Source of the DNA: Euphorbia lathyris
Taxonomy: Eukaryota > Streptophyta > Magnoliopsida > Malpighiales > Euphorbiaceae
NCBI RefSeq assembly: GCF_963576675.1
Contig: NC_088917.1
Coordinates: 12,366,001-12,430,000 of the forward strand
Direction of reading: 5' to 3'
DNA length: 64,000 nucleotides
The notes under the pieces are model-generated. The model did not search any database, had not been told where the DNA came from, and saw nothing but the letters and a program-made list of their open reading frames with translations. Below are positions 1-11,474 of this stretch, one piece after another. Made by a program: the position numbers and the translations under genes. Each line of letters begins with the position of its first letter. Within the stretch, counting starts at the first letter, position 1.

Positions 1-1779
1 TGATAAATTTAATGTTAGCAAAGTTATCAAAGAAACGTTTGATGTTGGGTGGAACATTATTGCATATGCGTTGTTGTGCTCGTATTTTAAATTTGGTTGT
101 CAAGGAAGGATTAAAACATATCAACGAATGCATTGAGAAAATTCGTGATAGTGTTGTTTTTTGGACTGCTGGAGCTAAAAGAATTGAGAAATTTGAATAA
201 GTTTTAGTTCAATTGAACATCCCTTACACTAGACAGTTAGCTTTAGATGTCAGTACTAGGTGGAATTCTACTTTTTTGATGCTTGAAACTGTTCTTCCAT
301 ATAAAAATGCATTTGAGAGGTTAAAATTGCGAGAGCCTCAATACAAGTCTCTTCCATCAGATGATGAATGGGAAATTGCTGAGGAGGTGTGTAAAAAATT
401 GAAGTCGTTTTATGATGTTACTGAGATATTTTCTGGCACAAAGTATCCTACTACCAATTTGTTCTTCCCCAATATATGTGACATTAAAATGGCTCTTAAT
501 GATTGGAGAACTTGTGGTTCGGTGCATTTTGAAACCATGGCATCACAAATGATTAAGAAGTTTGATAAGCATTGGGATGAAATACATGGCATTATGGGTG
601 TAGCAATTATGTTGGATCCTAGGTTTAAGTTGTGCTTGATGGAGTATTATTATCCTATTTTGTATGGTCAAGAAGAAACAGAGTTTAAAATTCAAAGGAT
701 AAAAAAATATTTTGTGCTGATTTGATTGAGGAATATGCTAGTAAAAAGTAAGAGGGGAACAAGGAAGACAGAATTAGAACAATTTTTGCACAAAATGGTA
801 CATCTAATCGATTTGCAAAATTTGAACAGTTTCTAGTTTCTCGTGGGATACGTGAAAACAGTGTTAAAACAGAATTAGATAGTTATTTAGAAGAAAATTT
901 GTTGCCTAAGACTACAAGTTTCGATATATTGTCATGGTGGAGCCAAGCCCTTAAGTATCCTACATTGCAATTGATTGCTAGAGATATATTGGCTATTCCT
1001 ATATCCACTGTGGCTTCAGAGTCTGTTTTTAGTACAAGTGGAAGGGTTATAAGTGATTATCATAGTTCACTTCGTTCAAATACAATTGAGGCATTGATGT
1101 GCACTCAAAATTGGCTATGGAGCGAATACCAAGGTACTTACAATATTTATTTATGATTCATTTTAATTATAATAGTTTGATGACAAGTTTATTCTTAATA
1201 TAATATTTCTTTTTTAGATACCTGTATGAGTACCGAAATTCTTGCTCAATATTGTGATCTTCTTAATGATGAAGATAGAGATGAAATGGTAATTTATTTA
1301 ATTTGGTAGACTTCCTATTTTAAGTATCACATTGTGTTTCGGTATTTGTATTGATTTGTAAATTGTATTGTAGGTAATACAATGAAGAGGAATTAGTTGA
1401 TGGGTGCCGGAGGAATGGATGCCAATGACGACTTTTTGTTTCTAATTATTTGTATCGGACTATATTTGTCTATGTTGCTAGTAGTTTATAATTTATTTTG
1501 ATTTACTTTGGACTTGTAAAGATCTTTATAATTTATTTTGCTTTACTTTGGACTAGAATACATCTTTCAGATCATTCCTCTACTTATATGCTACAAAGTT
1601 ATATTTTATATGAAAAATGGAGGAAAATTATGAACTTAAATGGGGATGGAGATTCCCCGCGGGGATGGGGATGGTAGCAAATTTATCCCCATATGTTAAT
1701 CGGGCACGGGGATGGGGAATCTCTGATTGACCAATGGTCGAGGATGGTTATGGCAATCCCCGCCCCGTTTACAGCCCTA
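1..1779 (+). mobile_element. hAT transposon, 3' part
   Basis: The 5' end lies outside the window. The 3' end is placed where a G/C-rich subterminal stretch (ggggatgggg runs, 1640-1740) stops at ccccgtttacagccctaa (to about 1779); the reverse complement, TTAGGGCTGTAAACGGGG, has the form of a plant hAT terminal repeat. The sequence directly after it (ccagaag, from 1781) is the interior of a local repeat whose other copies continue uninterrupted (for example at 3286), so the hAT element inserted into that repeat. The 8 bp target duplication cannot be checked because the left flank is missing. 1157-1779 holds a possible small 3' exon (about 1219-1288) and the subterminal region. Confidence 0.8.
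12..1156 (+). pseudogene. hAT transposase (C-terminal half), broken
   Basis: Translation gives about 380 residues of the C-terminal half of a RICESLEEPER/DAYSLEEPER-type hAT transposase. The first part includes the RNase H-like fold region with TRWNSTFLML (about 255-285) and MLDPRFKL (about 609-632). The last part (about 950-1120) is the hAT dimerisation domain with the family signature IPISTVASESVFSTSGR. The frame is broken by an in-frame TAA at 198-200 and by a frameshift near 705-715, before a CADLIEEYA-like stretch. The BED zinc finger and N-terminus would lie left of the window. This copy cannot encode a working transposase. Family assignment is secure; the exact exon structure at the 3' end is not. 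Confidence 0.88.
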
Positions 1780-2151
1780 ACCAGAAGACAGACTTCCGGT
1801 CTCTTTGTTTTTAGAATAAAATAATAGAAACCGAAAGGCTAGCTTCCGGTTTCTTTGCAAAACGAAATCAGAAGCCAGCCTTCCGGTTTCGCTCCCGGTT
1901 AAACAAGCCCCACAGTGAATATAATGTTTAACCGTGCTATTAATGAGGTAAAAATCTTATTAAGAGCCCCAAAGTGGGGCAAAATCTCAAAAACACACAC
2001 ACACACACACATATCTACTACTGGGTTTCATAACTATCGGGGCAGTTAACAATGTGCTGCTACAAAAATGCCACAATTAAAGATAGCGGAAGACCTATTG
2101 GGGCAGTTAACAATGTGCTGCTACAAAAATGCCACTAACACCCTATTTCTT

Positions 2152-2214
<63 letters not shown>

Positions 2215-2362
2215 TTGTATGAAAATTTCAGTCTATATTTTATATGTATGTATACAAGATTTAACTTTTGTTTTGATTAACTTTAGTATATTTGATTAAT
2301 GGTTTTGTAAGATTTAATATTTTGAATAATAAAATTATAAAAATATATATATTAAGAAACCT

Positions 2363-2400
<38 letters not shown>
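1780..2400. repeat. Array repeat unit 1 (right arm and tail)
   Basis: Right-hand part of a repeat whose fuller copies are at 2401-3919 and 5641-7534. 1780-1990 is the right inverted arm, rich in ccggaag/cttccgg runs and ending in gccccaaagtggggcaaaat. It is followed by an (AC)n tract, a segment containing ggggcagttaacaatgtgct, a long (AT)n-(GT)n tract (about 2156-2213) and a tail (2214-2365) shared with the other units. The left half was displaced by the hAT insertion and lies outside the window. No protein is encoded. Confidence 0.7.
2039..2134 (+). repeat. Local direct duplication
   Basis: A 36 bp segment beginning ggggcagttaacaatgtgct occurs at 2039-2074 and again at 2099-2134, separated by 24 bp. 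Other units of the array have a single copy (for example near 3652), so this is a private duplication of unit 1. Confidence 0.75.
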
Positions 2401-2403
<3 letters not shown>

Positions 2404-3919
2404 CACACACAAACAAACACACGAATTTTGTCCACTTTGGGGCTCTTAATAAGAATTTTATCTCATTAAGAGTCCGGTTAAACATTATGCCCACTATAGG
2501 GCTTGTTTAATTAAAAAATAGAAATTAAAAGCTATGCTTCTGGTTTCTATTTTTTATTTTAAAAACAGAGAGACCGGAAGTTTGGCTTCTGATCTCTCTT
2601 TTTGTGGTAGAGTGTAGATTAAAATAAACAAATTCTAATATTTCTTACATTTTTAACATAATTCTAATATTTCTAACATTTATCACAATACTCACATTTT
2701 ATCGTATTTCTAACATTTAAAATAAAATATAACGTTTAGATAAATGTTATCTCAGTATTTCTAACATCAAACATATGTTTTGATATTTCAAACATTTCTA
2801 AAATTTAACATAATTCAAAAAAAATTTAACATTTATCATAAATCTTATATTTCTATCATATTTCTAACATATTTCAAACATTTAACATATTTATAACATT
2901 TAACATACCTTTAATTTTTTAAACTCTTCAAATATGGTGAAAGATTAATGTTGTGAATTGTGAGAGATTAAGATAAAATAAAATATTTAAGGAGAAATGG
3001 AAGAAGAAAAAAGGGAATGGAAGAAGAAAATAGAAAGAGAAGAATGTAAAGAAAGTTGAAGAAATGGGAGAATAAGGAAAAGAAATAGAAATAAGTGGGT
3101 GAATGGAATAAGGGTTATAAATTGTATCAAATTTCTGGTTTTTGAACCAAAAATTATTCCCACACATTCACAGTTCAAAACCGTGAATGTGTAGTCACTG
3201 TCCCTTGATGTGAGCAGTGACAATTTCAAATATATTAGGGGAGAGTGTGGTCTTATCCACACTTTGCCACAAAAGAGAGACCAGAAGCCAGGCTTACGGT
3301 CTCTTTGTTTTTAGAATAAAATAATAGAAATCGGAAGCCTGGCTTTCGGTTTCTACTTTTTAATTAAAAAAATTAAATAAAGAAATCGGAAGGCTACTTC
3401 CGGTTTCTTTGCAAAACGAAATCGGAAGCCATCCTTCCGGTTTAACTCCCGGTTAAACAAGTCCCACAATGAGTATAATGTTTAACCAGACTCTTAATGA
3501 AGTAAAAATCTTATTAAGAGCTCCAAAGTGGGGCAAAATCCCTAAACACACACATATATTTACTGATAGATTTTCATAACTATCATTTAATATTAAAACC
3601 CATTGGGACAATTTTTAATTCAGCCACAACAAAATATGGTCAAAGGCCCATTGGGGCAGTTAATCAAAGTGCTGCTATAAAAATGCTACTAAAACCCTAT
3701 TTTTTTGTAGTGTATATATATGTGTGTGTGTGTGTTTGTATGAAAATTTCAGTCTATATTTTATATATATGTATACAAGATTTGACTTTTGTTTGATGAA
3801 CTTTAGTATATTTGATTAATGATTTTGTAAGATTTAATATTTTGAATAATATAATTAAAAAAATATATATTAAGAAACTATATTGAATTTAATTTATTTA
3901 TAATAGTATATATATACAT
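2401..3919. repeat. Array repeat unit 2 with long inverted arms
   Basis: Left arm about 2412-2600 begins with a close variant of CACTTTGGGGCTCTTAATGA; right arm about 3275-3545 is its reverse complement. Between them are a stretch of degenerate aacatttctaaca repeats (2620-2910) and an A/G-rich segment (2928-3270) that matches 6479-6790 in unit 3. After the right arm comes the shared tail (3560-3915), including gtgtgtgtttgtatgaaaat and a (TA)n end. No credible gene; reading frames here are low-complexity. Confidence 0.75.
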
Positions 3920-5640
3920 TAAAACCTCTATATAGGAATACACTTGGGACCGAACTATTTGTATAACAATTGGGAGGTTATTACTAAATAGAGTTTGGTA
4001 TAATAAAAAATTTCAACACATATAACTTTAAATTTTAAATAATACCATTTGAAATTGGTTAAGATTATCATAGGCATACATGGTTTATATATAATGTATA
4101 ACAATAGACATTAATGGAATAAGGCTCTGTTCTTTATTACTGAAAAAAACTGAACTAAACTGAACTGAATGCTACTGAACTGAACTGAACTGAACTGAAC
4201 TGAACTGATTGATACTGAATACTGAACTGAACTAAATTTAACTGAATGCTACTGAACTTAACTGAATGATACCGAACTTAACCGAATTTAATCGAACGTA
4301 ACAATAATGATGATATTAGACTTTAAAATAATTTAATGATAATATTGGACATTAATAAGCTTATAATAATAATAATAATAATAATAATATTTCTACCAAA
4401 AAAATAATATCAATAATAAATAAACATATTATTAAAGATTAAACTAAATTAAATATCAAATAAAATCTAGGCTCGATAAAATCCTATGACATTAAATAAA
4501 AATGAGTCTAATTTAAATTAAAAATATAAATTACATACAAACACAAATTTATATATAATTTAAAGCCTATGAAATTAAATACAAATTTTTATATGAATAC
4601 ACACTCTTAACTTTTTTATTACACTTAAGTATTAAGGTACAAAAATACCTTTAACGTTTTGGGTCCGGGGTTATTTTACTCCTAACGTCTAAATATGAAT
4701 TTTCATATGAATACAAAATCTTGACTCAATTTATCAATGTTAAGGGTAAAATTGATATTGGCTTCTAATATTAGGGATAAAATTGCACTATTTGAGATAT
4801 TAAGGTAGTTGAGCCAGTTGTTTTTTAGAGCATTGTAATGTAAACGTATTAATATAATATTTATTTACTTTTCGCAAAATTTGCAAATAAGTTGCACCAA
4901 ATAATTATAATTATAATAAATAATGATAATATATATAATGACAAAGCATAAATTATATATAAATATAATTATAATGAAAATAGATAAATTAATATATAAT
5001 AAATTATAATAATTATAATAAATTGCTGAAATTATAAATAAATAATGATAATAATAATAAATTATATATAAATAATAATAATATATAATAATTATAATAA
5101 ATAATGATAAATTATTGAATACTGAAATTGAATACTGAAACTGAATACTGAACTGAACTGAACTGAACTCAACTGAACTCAACTGATTACTACTGAACTG
5201 AACTGAACTGAACTGAACTGATTGTTACTGAAATTAAGTAATAAAGAACAGGGCCTAAATTAAATATTTAGAATTTCAATTTAGAGTTTAGGTTTTCAAT
5301 ATATAGATAATTGAAAGAGTTTTATGGGAAAAATATAAACATCAATGGGAATACTAAATATTTATAATTTGAAGTTGTAGTTTGGGTTTCCAACTCGTAA
5401 ATAATTTCAATAGTTTTTTTTTAATATTTTATGATTTAGTTTGAATTCTTAATATATACATATAAATATATAATTATTACTATATAGAGGCATAATTTCA
5501 AAAGGTGGGACTTGAAAAGTGTATAACAAATAACGTTTGGGAGGTTATTCCTATTTATAACTGGCCCAAGTTGGGATTGAGTTTTTTTATAACAAAATAG
5601 AGGTTATTCCTATATAGAGTATTCCTATATAGAGGTTTTA
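3920..5640. mobile_element. Non-autonomous TIR element in a (TA)n junction
   Basis: The ends are inverted repeats: TAAAACCTCTATATAGGAAT at 3920 and its reverse complement ending at 5640. Subterminal 'gggaggttatt' motifs also mirror each other. The element sits exactly between the (TA)n tail of unit 2 and the left arm of unit 3, so it inserted at the junction. It encodes nothing and carries a second element (4123-5255). The superfamily is uncertain; AAACCTCTATA-type ends are common in plant non-autonomous elements. Confidence 0.7.
4123..5255. mobile_element. PIF/Harbinger-like (Tourist-type) element
   Basis: The terminal inverted repeats are GGCTCTGTTCTTTATTACT at 4123 and the reverse complement of GGCCCTGTTCTTTATTACT at 5255. 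Both ends are flanked by TAA (4120-4122 and 5256-5258), the TWA target duplication typical of PIF/Harbinger. The interior is AT-rich, without a transposase, and has direct CTGAA/AACTG arrays inside each end (about 4147-4290 and 5110-5225). It is nested in the 3920-5640 element. Confidence 0.8.
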
Positions 5641-7291
5641 CTATATATATATATATAGACACAAACACACGAATTTTGCCTCACTTTGGGGCTCTTAATG
5701 AGAATTTTATCTCATTAAGAGCTCGGTTAAACATTATGCCCATTGTGGGGCTCGTTTAACCGGGACTGAAACCAGAAGACCGAATTCTGGTTTCATTTTG
5801 CAAAGAAACCGGAAGCAAACCTTTCGTTTTTTAATTAATTTATTTATTTTTAGTTAAAAAATAGAAATCGGAAGCCAGGCTTCCGGTTTCTATTTTTTTT
5901 ATTTTAAAAACGGAGAGAGCGGAAGAATGGTTTCTGGTCTCTCTTTTGTGGTATAGTATAGATTAAAATAAACAAATTCTAACATTTCTAACACTTATTA
6001 TAATTCTTACATTTTATCGTATTTCAAACATTTAACATAATTCAAACATTTAGATAAAGGTTATCTCAATATTTATAACATGAAACATATGTTTTGATAT
6101 TTCAAACATTTCTAAAATTTAACATAATTCAAACAATTATCATAAATCTTACATTTCTACATATTTACAACATCTAACATATATATCTAATATTGAACAT
6201 AATTTTTTTTACATATTTGTCTAACATATTTATTGTATTTTCAGTTAATTATCTTAATTTCCAATGTTAACATATTTAATACATATCACTTCAAATAAAT
6301 AAATAAATACATACTTTTTTTCTTTAGTAGAGTTCTTCTATTATGCACCGTCACGGAAAAAAATAAAGATAGTATTATTAAGTAAATATATATATATATA
6401 TATAATAACCAATGTATTAATACTAATTACATATAAAAAAATTACATTACTTAAACATACCTTTAATTTTTTGAACTCTTCAAATAAGGTGAAAGATTAA
6501 TGTTGTGCATTGTGAGAGATTAAGAGAAAATAAAATATTTAAGGAGAAATGGAAGAAGAAGAAAATAGAAAGAAAAAAATGTAAGAAAAGTTGAAGAAGT
6601 GGGAGAATAAGGAAAAGAAATAGAAATAAGTGGGTGAATGGAATAAGAGCTATAAATTGTATCAAATTTCTAGTTTTTGAACCAGAAATTATTCCCACAC
6701 ATTCACAGTTCAAAACCGTGAATGTGTAGTCAATGCTACCTTGATGGGAGCAGTGAGAATTTCAAATATATTCGGGCAGAGTGTGGTCTTATCCACACTC
6801 TGTCACATAAGAGAGACCAAAAGAAATGCTTCCAGTATCTTTGTTTTTAGAATAATATAATAGAAATCGGAAGCCTCCGGTCTCTTTCTTTTTAGAATAA
6901 TATAATAGAAACCGGAAGTCTGGCTTCCGATTTCTATTTTTTAATTAAAAAATTAAATAAAGAAACCTGAAGGCTAGCTTCTGGTTTCTTTGCAAAACGA
7001 AACCGGAAGCCAGCCTTACGGTTTCGTTCCCGGTTAAACAAGCTCCACAGTGAGTATAATGTTTAACCGGGCTCTTAATGAGGTAAAAATCTTATTGAGA
7101 GCCCCAAAGTGGGGCAAAATCCCAAACACACATACACACATATCTACTGATGGGCTTTCATAATTATCATTTAATATTAAATCCCATTGGTACAGTTTTT
7201 AATTCAGCCACAACAAAAGATGATGGATGGCCTATTGGGGTAGTTAACCAATGTGCTGCTACAAAAAGGCTACTAAAATCCTATTTTTTGT

Positions 7292-7340
<49 letters not shown>

Positions 7341-7534
7341 TTGTGTGTTTGTATGACAATTTTAGTCAATATTTTATATAAATGTATACAAGATTTCACT
7401 TTTGTTTGGATGAATTTTAGTATATTTGATTAATGATTTTGTAACATTTAATATTTTGAATACTAGAATTAATATATATATATATATTAAGAAACTTTAT
7501 TGAATTTAATTTATTTACAACAGTATATATATAT
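5641..7534. repeat. Array repeat unit 3 with long inverted arms
   Basis: Same order as unit 2: left arm about 5672-5945, body of aacatttctaaca-type repeats and A/G-rich DNA (5950-6800), right arm about 6820-7128, and tail 7150-7534 with (TA)n-(GT)n at about 7296-7342. The arms contain ggaagccaggcttccgg-type palindromes. No gene was found. Confidence 0.75.
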
Positions 7535-7590
7535 GGGAGGGATCAAGTGAGAACCTCTTCTTAGTGAGGACACTTCCCTATGGTGAGAAC

Positions 7591-7614
7591 ACTCAAAACT
7601 ACGTAGTTTTGAGT
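7591..7614. repeat. Perfect 24 bp palindrome
   Basis: ACTCAAAACTAC followed directly by its exact reverse complement. The same palindrome is at 11067-11090 in the opposite subterminal region of the element. Confidence 0.9.
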
Positions 7615-8021
7615 ATAGAAATCAATAAAAAACATTAAATGCTACAAGTGTGGGTCAAACTTAGGACCTTTCCATCTACTCTCTCCTTACTTACCACTAT
7701 GACAATTGCTTCTCTTGTGTATTATATTACGCGCGCCGCTTAATATAGCATTGTGCTAGTAGCTTCTATTGTTTAATATTTCACGCATGCACTTATTAAT
7801 ATCAATTAAATATGCATAATAATGAATTATTAATAGAAAAAAAAATATGCATAATAATGAATTATTAATAAAAAAAATATGCGTAATAATAAATTATTAA
7901 TAGAAAAAAATCCAAGAACATGCTCCAATTTCTTATTTATGTAATTCCTTTATATTTTTGTAATTTATGTTATATAAGAAAATATATTTTTTTGCTGCAA
8001 AAAAAAAGAAAATATATTTTT

Positions 8022-8880
8022 TAAACCATACGTTAGAACATATATGTTAACTTTTAAAACACGAACTATGAAGTTTAGAACGTACGACATATTTTTTAGA
8101 ACATACATTATGTTTTTTAGAACATGTGTTATGTTTTTTCGAACATGAGTTATAAATTATATTATAGAACAAATGAAAAACGATCCAGATATCTACTGAT
8201 TTTTTTAGAACATTATATTTAATTTTTGGAACACAAACTATATATTTTTTAAAACATACGTTAGAACATATATTTTAACTTTTAAAACACGAACTATGAA
8301 GTTTAGAACGTACTACATATTTTTTAGAACATACGTTATGTTTTTTAGAACATGTGTTATGTTTTTTCGAACATGAGTTATAAATTATATTTATAGAACA
8401 AATGAAAAAACGATCCAGATATCTACGGATTTTTTAGAACATTATATTTAATTTTTGGAACACAAACTATATATTTTGTAAAACATACGTTACAACATAT
8501 ATTTTAACTTTTAAAACACGAACTATGAAGTTTAGAATGTACGACATTTTTTTTTGTTATTGTACGACATATTTTTTAGAACATACGTTATATTTTTTAG
8601 AACATGTTTATGTTTTTTCGAACATAAGTTATAAATTATATTATAGAATAAATGAAAAAACGATCCAGATATCTACTGATTTTTTTAGAACATTATACTT
8701 AATTTTTGAAACACAAACTATAAACTTTAGAACATATGTTATATTATTTAGAATATGAGTTTTTTTTTAACCAAACAAAAAAAAAAATGGTTCATATATT
8801 TACTATTTTTTTAAAACATTATACTTAATTTTTAGAACACAAATTATAAAGTTTATAATATATGTAACAATATTTAGAAC
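8022..8880. repeat. Tandem repeat, ~229 bp period
   Basis: The segment starting at catacgttagaacatat recurs at about 8028, 8256 and 8485 (period 228-229 bp), with a diverged partial fourth copy from about 8715. Each unit contains shorter ttttttagaacat(a/g)(c/t)gtta sub-repeats. No coding signal. Confidence 0.8.
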
Positions 8881-9025
8881 ATCGTCCTTAACATTTTAAA
8901 ACATAAATTACAAAAATATAGAGGAATTAAATAAATATAAAATTAGAGCATGTTCTTGGATTTTTTTCTATTAATAATTTATTATTATGCTTATTTAATC
9001 AATATTAATAAGTGTATGCGTCAAA

Positions 9026-10834
9026 GAGACTTTGGATAAAGCTAATTCGAAGTGTGCCATTTGGAAAGCCAAGACTCTGTCTCTCGCTGGCCGCCTCACG
9101 TTAATTCAATCTGTTAATTGTGCTGCTCCCAATCACATCATGCAGGCTTGTAAGCTTCCGGATCCTGTGCTTAATGATCTTGACAAGATTAACCGTAGGT
9201 TCCTGTGGGGGGAAGCTGCGGAGGGCAGGAAGATCCATCTTGTCCCTTGGAGTGAGGTTTGCCAGCCTAAAGATTCTGGGGGTCTGGGTATTAGGAAAGC
9301 AAAGGACAATAATAAAGTTTTATTAATGAAACTCCTTTGGCGTATGTGGCAAAACCCTTCCTCTCTTTGGGTTCGCCTCCTTTGTGGTAAGTATCGGAAA
9401 GACAAAATCTTCGGGGGCCCGAAAGAGAGAGTTGCTAATTGTTCCTTCCTCTGGAAAGGACTTAGTGCTGTGTTTGATGAGTTCTGCTTGGGAGTTGGCC
9501 TGGAGGTGGGGAATGGTAAGTCCATTAGTTTCTGGTTTGATAACTGGATTGGGGATAAACCGTTAATTGAGGTGTGTTCTTCCCCCCCGCCTAGTGATAT
9601 ACGCAACTGGAGGATTGCCGATATGGTTGACTCGGAAGGGGACTGGATCTGGTCAAAGTTTGATACTTTCTTTAGCCTTGAGACTCTCCTTAGAATGCGG
9701 GGAGTGAAGGTGAGTAATCAAGAGGAAGACTTGGATAGGCACTGTTGGGCGCTGACTAACAATGGAGTTTATTCTTGCAAATCGGCCTTTGAAGCTTTCT
9801 CTCTCTTTAGATCTGATCCTCCCTCGGATGTGTGGAAGTCGATTTGGACCCTTAAAGTTCCTTTCCGTATTAGGAGTTTCCTGTGGCTGGGCGTTAAGGA
9901 CAGGCTTCTTACTAATTCGGATAGGCACAGAAGGCACTTGGCTGATTCTGGAGCTTGCAGTAGATGCAGAGGCCATGTTGAGACTTTGTGCCATGCTCTT
10001 AGAGATTGCTCTAATAGTAAAGAGGTTTGGAGGAAAATTCTCCCACACCATATTTTCTCTTCCTTCATGGCACATTCTGAGGTCGACTGGTTCTCTGATG
10101 GTGTTAGAGGAAAGTTGCTTCCATACATGGAGCATGGTGACATTTTCTTTGCTATTATCTGTCACCAAGTTTGGAAATGGAGAAACGAGGAGATTTTTGG
10201 AGATAAAACTGTTTTTATGACAAACTTAGCTGATTTCTTCTCGAAAAAACTTTTCTCTATTATCGATAGTTTCAAAGGAGAGTCCCTTGCCAGAGCCTCT
10301 CAGTGTTGTGATGTCCATCTCGTGGGATGGAGCAGGCCAAGAGAGGGGGTTGTGAAGCTGAATACTGATGGTTCCTGCCTCAGTAACGGTAAGATTGCGG
10401 CTGGAGGTGTGCTTAGAGATGTAGGGGGCGTCTGGCTTTCTGGGTTCTCCCAGAATTTAGGGTTGGGTTCTTCCTTTTCTGCGGAGCTCTGGGCTATTCT
10501 TACTGGAATCAATCTTGCTAAAAGGCTGGGTGTTAAGAGGCTCTCTGTGGAGTCTGATAATTTGGAAGCAATCAAAATGATTTCTGAGAATCATTCTATG
10601 GGTCTTAACAGTCGCAACCTCATCAAAGCTATTATAAGGCTTTGCTCCTCCTTTGAGTTCGTAGAGTTCAGACACATTTTTAGAGAGCAGAATCGTGTTG
10701 CTGATCGCTTGGCGGCGGCGGGCCATGAAGGGACGTTAGGCGTTACTACCCTTCCTGTTTCCCCTAGTTTCATCTCTCATCTTCTCTTAGAAGATAGGAT
10801 TGGGGTTAGCTTACCTAGGCTAATTCCTGGGTAG
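9026..10834 (+). pseudogene. LINE ORF2, C-terminal part (RT end, zf-RVT, RNase H)
   Basis: 603 codons are open from the insertion boundary to TAG at 10832, with no true start because the 5' part was never copied. First comes the post-RT linker (KTLSLAGRLTLIQSV, residues about 15-30), then the zinc-binding reverse-transcriptase region with CSRC and a downstream H/C pair (about residues 311-335), then an RNase H domain with candidate catalytic residues D448, E487, D511 and D560 (TDGS, SAELWA, ESDN, VADRLA). Endonuclease and RT palm domains are absent, so it is non-autonomous. The intact C-terminal frame implies little time since insertion. Confidence 0.9.
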
Positions 10835-10890
10835 TTTGTTGTTTTTCGTTTTTCTTTTCCTTTTCTACCAAAAAAAAAAAAAAAAAAAAA
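9026..10890 (+). mobile_element. 5'-truncated LINE with target duplication
   Basis: An L1-type plant non-LTR element inserted in the TIR element. The 18 bp sequence ataagtgtatgcgtcaaa occurs at 9008-9025 and 10891-10908 and is the target-site duplication. A poly(A) run of about 20 follows ttttctacc at 10861-10890. The 5' end is cut inside ORF2, as expected from incomplete target-primed reverse transcription. The near-intact frame and perfect duplication suggest a fairly recent insertion. Confidence 0.93.
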
Positions 10891-11066
10891 ATAAGTGTAT
10901 GCGTCAAATATTAAACAATAGAAGCTACAAGAGTAGTGGTATATTAAGCAGCGCGCAACAAAATACATAAGAAAAGTAATTGGCTCAGTGATAAGTAGTG
11001 TGGTGTGTTAATAAGGAGGCTAAGGTTCGACCCACCCCAACAGCAGCGTTTTTTCTTAATTTTCAT

Positions 11067-11090
11067 ACTCAAAACTACGTAGTTTTGAGT
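11067..11090. repeat. Perfect 24 bp palindrome (second copy)
   Basis: Identical to 7591-7614; marks the right subterminal region of the 7535-11147 element. Confidence 0.9.
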
Positions 11091-11147
11091 GTTCTCACAT
11101 AACAAAGTGTTCTCACCTAAAAAAAGGTTATCACAAGAGCCTTCCCC

Positions 11148-11240
11148 TATATATATATATATACAAACACACGAATTTTGCCCATTTTGGGGTTCTTAAT
11201 GAGAATTTTATCTCATTTAGAACCCGGTTAAATATTATAA
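11148..11240. repeat. Array repeat unit 4, left arm only
   Basis: A (TA)n tract followed by acacacgaattttgcccatt and the start of the left arm (ttcttaatgagaattttatc), which breaks off after cggttaaatatta. It matches 5641-5735 and 2395-2490, so it is a truncated further unit. 11241-11474 is AT-rich DNA with no assignment. Confidence 0.7.
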
Positions 11241-11474
11241 TAGGAAAATGAAATAAACAAAATAATATAGCATTAGATTTTTGTCACACCAAATCTATAT
11301 ATATATATAAAAATGAAATAAACAAAATAATAGCAACTCTAATGGTGTATAAAAGGGACCAATTATTAATTTTAAAAAATTATAAAACACCTTCTAACCA
11401 CTAGAGACATTCAATACCAAGTCTCTAAACTCTAACAAGTCGTCATGATTGACGACTTGCTAGAAAAAAATTGA

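Larger units (their letters stand above)
7535..11147. mobile_element. TIR element carrying a LINE insertion
   Basis: The left end (gggagggatcaagtgagaac, 7535) and right end (reverse complement of ggggaaggctcttgtgataa, ending 11147) are imperfect inverted repeats. The similarity extends inward through a shared perfect palindrome and on to 7725-7935 versus 8938-9025 plus 10892-10960. The element lies in the (TA)n tract after unit 3, and the left arm of a further unit follows at 11148, so it inserted at a unit junction. Without the LINE it is about 1.7 kb. It has no recognisable transposase. Confidence 0.72.

Noticed and set aside
2928..3262. Minus-strand frames repeated at 6480-6713, suggesting a conserved protein.
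   Set aside because: Conservation comes from the repeated unit; the frames are F/S/L-rich translations of an A/G-rich tract and differ in length.
4865..5182. A 105-codon minus-strand frame.
   Set aside because: Almost only I, Y, L and N from AT-rich repeats within a MITE.
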